NCBI RefSeq assembly: GCF_019977735.1
Contig: NZ_AP025018.1
Location: forward strand, 8,312,580 to 8,376,579
Direction: 5' to 3'
DNA: 64,000 nucleotides
Source: Calothrix sp. PCC 7716
GTDB taxonomy: Bacteria > Cyanobacteriota > Cyanobacteriia > Cyanobacteriales > Nostocaceae
The notes below the pieces were generated by a model. The model was not told the origin of the DNA and ran no database searches. It saw only the letters and a list, made by a program, of their open reading frames with translations. Of the stretch, positions 60,700 through 64,000 are shown piece by piece. Both the position numbers and the translations under genes were made by a program. The first letter of the stretch is position 1. Each line of letters starts with the position of its first letter.

Positions 60700-62403
60700 A
60701 TGTTTAGTCATTTGCATCGGTTATTAGCAAGTACTGTAATGGTAATGGGAGTCTCGATAGGCGCAGTTAGCCCTGTCCTCATTTCCACCTCAGCCCAAGC
60801 CCAGGAAACAGTTGGTGGTAATGCATCAGATTTAAGAACTGCATCTCAAAAAATATCACAAACACCGGCGCCAACACAGGGAACCGTTAATTTTCCTGAT
60901 GTCAGTCAAGATTACTGGGCACGTCCTTTTATTCAAGCGCTTGCAGAAAGAAACATAATTGTAGGTTTCCCTGATGGTACTTACAAACCAGAACAACCTG
61001 TAACCCGCGCAGAATTTGCGGCGATTATTCAAAAAGCTTTCAATCAAAACCGGGTCAGACAGCTACCAACAGGTGGTTTTAGAGATATACGTTCCAACTT
61101 TTGGGCAGCACAAGCAATTACAACAGCTTTTGAAACAGGATTTTTATCTGGCTACCCAGATAATACCTTCCGACCAAACCAGCAAATTACCAAAGTACAA
61201 GCAGTCGTTTCATTAGCTAGCGGTTTAGGATTAACTGGTGGTGACACAGCAATTCTTGCAAGCTCCTTCACAGATGCAAACGCCATTCCTACTTATGCTG
61301 TATCTCAAGTTGCTGGCGCCACACAAGCAAGTGTTGTTGTTAATTATCCAGATATTAGAGTATTTAATCCAGAAGTACCACTAACACGCGCGGATGCTGC
61401 TGCACATGTTTACCAAGCATTAGTAAGACAAGGAAGATTGCAACCCATTGCAAGCAACTTACCTGCTGCTCAGTATATTGTAGGGTTTGCTCAAACTACT
61501 ACACCACCAACTGGTACTACAGGTAGTGACATAGTAACCACAGCATCAGCAAGTAATTCTTTTACAGTTTTAGCCTCGTTGTTAAAAACAGCAGGTTTAG
61601 CAGAAAGCTTGCAACAGGGTGGACCATTCACAGTATTTGCTCCTACAGACGAAGCATTTGCAAGACTACCAAAAGAAACTTTAGACCGCTTACAACAGCC
61701 AGAAAACCGAGAAACTTTAATTAGAATATTAACTTATCACGTTGTACCCGGACAGCTAACGGCTAGCCAATTAAGAACTGGTGAAATAAACACTGCTGAA
61801 GGTAAACCAGTTAATGTAAATGTTAATACATCTGAAAATCGAGTTACAGTTAATAACGCTCAAGTTACTCAGGCAGATATTTCAGCTAGTAACGGTGTTA
61901 TCCACGCCATCAACAGAGTTTTAGTTCCATCCGATGTTAGCTTAAACTTAGGTTCAGAACAAGCAGGTGTTGAGGCAGGTCGTGCAACCCGTGGTGGTAG
62001 AAGCTATATCGGCGCCGCAGGTAATATTGGTATAACTGGTGGTGGTGGCTCATCACTTGGTGAAGGTAATTTCGCGGTCATCAGTAAAATCGGCTTAACA
62101 AACTTTTTGTCTGTTCGTCCGAGCGCTGTATTTGGAGACAATACAACTGTGTTAGTACCTTTAACATTTGACTTGGCGCCACGTGCAGCCAACCCAACAG
62201 GAAACCAAGCATTCCCAATATCACCTTACATTGGTGCGGGTGTTGCGATTGAAACCGATAACGATGCCGAAGTTGGACTGCTATTAACTGGTGGTTTAGA
62301 CATCCCACTAGGTTCTCGTTTCACACTTAACGGTGGTGTAAATGCAGCATTTCTTGATGAAACCGATGTTGGCATACAAGTAGGTGTAGGCTTCAACTTC
62401 TAA
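60700..62403 (+). CDS. SLH domain, fasciclin (FAS1) domain, small outer-membrane barrel protein
   Basis: A Sec signal peptide (cleavage after AQA near residue 35) precedes three SLH motifs (about 63-112, 127-176, 187-245; FPDVSQDYWARPFIQALAER, GFPDGTYKPEQPVTRAEFAA). A FAS1 domain follows (about 275-405; FTVFAPTDEAFARLP, LTYHVVPGQL, ASNGVIHAINRVLVP). The C-terminal about 150 residues look like an outer-membrane beta barrel ending in Phe (VGVGFNF). SLH binds the peptidoglycan layer in cyanobacterial porins; FAS1 mediates adhesion. The combination may tether or roof the outer membrane. A small barrel lacking porin features suggests an adhesin/structural role. The start follows a CAGGAG element. 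Confidence 0.88.
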   Translation: MFSHLHRLLASTVMVMGVSIGAVSPVLISTSAQAQETVGGNASDLRTASQKISQTPAPTQGTVNFPDVSQDYWARPFIQALAERNIIVGFPDGTYKPEQPVTRAEFAAIIQKAFNQNRVRQLPTGGFRDIRSNFWAAQAITTAFETGFLSGYPDNTFRPNQQITKVQAVVSLASGLGLTGGDTAILASSFTDANAIPTYAVSQVAGATQASVVVNYPDIRVFNPEVPLTRADAAAHVYQALVRQGRLQPIASNLPAAQYIVGFAQTTTPPTGTTGSDIVTTASASNSFTVLASLLKTAGLAESLQQGGPFTVFAPTDEAFARLPKETLDRLQQPENRETLIRILTYHVVPGQLTASQLRTGEINTAEGKPVNVNVNTSENRVTVNNAQVTQADISASNGVIHAINRVLVPSDVSLNLGSEQAGVEAGRATRGGRSYIGAAGNIGITGGGGSSLGEGNFAVISKIGLTNFLSVRPSAVFGDNTTVLVPLTFDLAPRAANPTGNQAFPISPYIGAGVAIETDNDAEVGLLLTGGLDIPLGSRFTLNGGVNAAFLDETDVGIQVGVGFNF

Positions 62404-62417
62404 TCTTGTGTTTTGTG

Positions 62418-62438
62418 GCACAGGCATCCTGCCTGTGC
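62418..62438. terminator. GCACAGGCA/TGCCTGTGC hairpin after the SLH gene
   Basis: A perfect 9-bp stem with a TCC loop lies 15 bp beyond the stop codon. A near-identical copy is at 63634-63657. It can also serve the convergent gene ending at 62456. Confidence 0.6.
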
Positions 62439-62455
62439 ATTCAAAGTAATTATAT

Positions 62456-63304
62456 TTAGCTATATCTTATTTGTAGAATTAATCTACTACTTGTGGTAGG
62501 GGGCTTTACACGATGAATACAAGTAGGATTTTCAATAAATCCAAACCCTGCATTGCCAAGAAGCGTTATTTTATTGCTTGAACCGAAATATTTTTCAATT
62601 TTGTCGGCAGTAATAATATTATTCGAGAATAACAGTGTTTGTGGCGTATAGTTCCCGTGACTTTTTTCGATATATTCATGCGGACCTGAATCGTTATCTT
62701 TAACATCAGTAATATAAAAATTGAGTGTCAACGATTCACAACCAACGACATCATAGTGCCAGTTAGTAGGTGCATAATCACGATTTATGTTAGTATCACT
62801 CGGTGATGTAGGAAAGCTCCACGTTAGATGTGATGTGATTTTAGTTGGTTTATAACCAAGAAATTTAGTTGCTAGTTGAAGCGAAATTCTATTGTATGCA
62901 ATTGCGGATATTGAATCGCACTTGTGAGTATTCGTAACAAGTCCACGATATATTTGTTTTTTACAGACTGTTTTATATTGGTGCGAGTAAAATGCAATTC
63001 CATCCAACTTTGGGTCAACACATAGAGTTGATTTTGCGTGCAATAGAATCGACGATACCAAGTGTGGTTGTAAATTTAACCCGCACCACACTGCTTGACT
63101 ATTAACGGTAGAAATTGCCTTGGGAATATCAACACTTGAAGCAAACACATTCATGTCATTCGCTTCCAAGTCAAATATTTTATTTATTTGCGCTTGTTTT
63201 TTATAATAACCAACAAGATTTCGATACCAACCAAATCGACCTAGCTTTTCAAATTTATTTATATTGATGCGTGAATTGAAATCAGTTGGGTTACACGTAA
63301 ACAT
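62456..63304 (-). CDS. PhyH-like (phytanoyl-CoA dioxygenase superfamily) protein
   Basis: The 282-residue protein contains the facial-triad motif H-x-D in NWHYDVVGCESL (His183, Asp185). The distal His264 lies in ENPTCIHRVKPP, and an Arg274 ten residues later would bind 2-oxoglutarate. The segment LNFYITDVKDNDSGPHEYIEKSHG is typical of non-haem iron, 2-oxoglutarate-dependent PhyH-like oxygenases. The overall sequence is diverged, so the substrate is unknown. There is no signal peptide. It lies alone, convergent with the SLH gene, and could be a small tailoring or lipid-hydroxylating enzyme. Iron and 2-oxoglutarate dependence is inferred from the motif. Confidence 0.65.
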   Translation of the reverse strand: MFTCNPTDFNSRININKFEKLGRFGWYRNLVGYYKKQAQINKIFDLEANDMNVFASSVDIPKAISTVNSQAVWCGLNLQPHLVSSILLHAKSTLCVDPKLDGIAFYSHQYKTVCKKQIYRGLVTNTHKCDSISAIAYNRISLQLATKFLGYKPTKITSHLTWSFPTSPSDTNINRDYAPTNWHYDVVGCESLTLNFYITDVKDNDSGPHEYIEKSHGNYTPQTLLFSNNIITADKIEKYFGSSNKITLLGNAGFGFIENPTCIHRVKPPTTSSRLILQIRYS

Positions 63305-64000
63305 TTATGTATGTATTCTTGCTGAACTAAACACTATCATGCAGTCAGCAATGCTTCGTTGCCTACTGGTACAAACACGTTGAAGAATATTAAGCTTTAC
63401 CATAATTATATAAACTATTGGTAACGTGACCGAAATTATAATTAAGTTTGAGTGGCGCCATATTACCATTCACAGTTATTTTACTTGCTTAGATGTATAA
63501 AATATATACTAAAATACTGAATATAAAAAGCGAATAATTTAAAATATGCACCTGGCAACGGATTATTAACGGATGTAACGGATAGGTTGTTTTAAGTAAC
63601 TATTGGTCTGTGTCATTTATTTTGGTTAGTTGTGGCACAGGCATCCCTGCCTGTGTGGTGATGTATTTTTTACCTTATTAGGCACAGAGTACACTGAGAG
63701 AAGATAATTCAACCACATAAGGAGCGAGACACGCTCGTACACAAAGTAAAGAAGAAAGGTGGTACGGTTATGACGCCTTGAAGGATTCGATTGTAGTAAA
63801 TTGTTACCGTTGTTGAAAGGTAAAAATCACTGTTACTCATTGTGACAGGGGAAGCGCGAAAATACACAAGTGATGCAACATCATTACACCCAATTTGTTA
63901 AATGTAATTGAGTGTCGCTATTGTAATAGAGTTTGTCTGCGTGAGCTACAGTACTTAAAAGAAATCCCCCTCTCTCTTCGGGGGACTTCATAAGTAAAAA
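63305..64000. other. Gene-free region at the right edge
   Basis: About 700 bp without a supported frame. It holds a GGCGCC site (63455), a GCACAGGCA/TGCCTGTGT hairpin at 63634-63657, and a CCCCC/GGGGG hairpin with flanking T-rich sequence near 63963-63990 that could end transcription of a gene to the right. The stretch 63740-63940 has no recognisable feature. Confidence 0.4.

Noticed and set aside
1-64000. tRNA, rRNA and CRISPR genes
   Set aside because: Scanned by eye for T-loop and rRNA motifs and for regularly spaced repeats; none found. A covariance search would be decisive.

Overview
The window looks like chromosomal DNA of a filamentous, probably heterocyst-forming cyanobacterium (Nostocales; Calothrix/Rivularia/Scytonema-like). 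The signs are an AT-rich genome, many multidomain histidine kinases, a multi-GAF cyanobacteriochrome chemoreceptor operon, DUF3110, DUF4388/PATAN and pentapeptide proteins, an SLH outer-membrane protein, and many short intergenic palindromes. The hexamer GGCGCC occurs about 100 times by hand count, against roughly 4 expected. The classical cyanobacterial HIP1 octamer GCGATCGC was seen only once.

Layout. 1-3.3 kb: a gene end, a small-protein/DUF433/DUF5615 toxin-antitoxin cassette, and a wrecked Tn7-like (CAST-type) transposon end with a broken tnsB, an abutting helicase fragment and TnsB-binding repeats. 3.4-7.6 kb: two seven-repeat FG-GAP proteins separated by a 20-bp minisatellite, a small membrane protein between inverted repeats, and a 124-bp MITE. 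7.7-12.3 kb: a LysR regulator, two paralogous exported proteins, a DUF4336 protein, and a cobalamin riboswitch ahead of a DUF1636 protein. 12.4-15.3 kb: a truncated DUF1501 gene, a transposase scrap, rsgA, and an antitoxin with a dead PIN toxin. 15.7-30.4 kb: one large minus-strand signalling locus. In transcription order it has a V4R-like protein, a roadblock protein, a Ras-like GTPase, DUF4388, a PatA-like regulator, CheY, CheW, a five-GAF photoreceptor MCP and CheA. It resembles the Pix/Ptx type IV pilus phototaxis systems. Its cheA is split by an intact 1,414-bp insertion sequence with perfect 4-bp target duplications.

30.6-42.2 kb: a CHAT-domain relic, a nuclease-like protein, murQ, DUF3110, tamB, a transporter-kinase fusion and a kinase relic. 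42.3-47.8 kb: one 1,813-residue Ser/Thr kinase-ATPase-GAF-histidine kinase. 48.2-51.1 kb: a convergent pair, a ThDP enzyme and a ketosynthase III-like protein whose catalytic His is Tyr. 51.5-57.1 kb: a four-gene histidine kinase/response regulator operon. 57.5-60.2 kb: a pentapeptide protein and a glycogen-debranching-like enzyme. 60.7-63.3 kb: an SLH-fasciclin-barrel protein and a PhyH-like oxygenase. The last 0.7 kb shows no gene. I see no tRNA, rRNA or CRISPR array.

The most interesting signals are the CAST remnant, the IS-split photoreceptor pathway with its GTPase/roadblock neighbours, the His-less ketosynthase beside a ThDP enzyme, and the genome-specific iterated palindrome with one gene region that departs from it.
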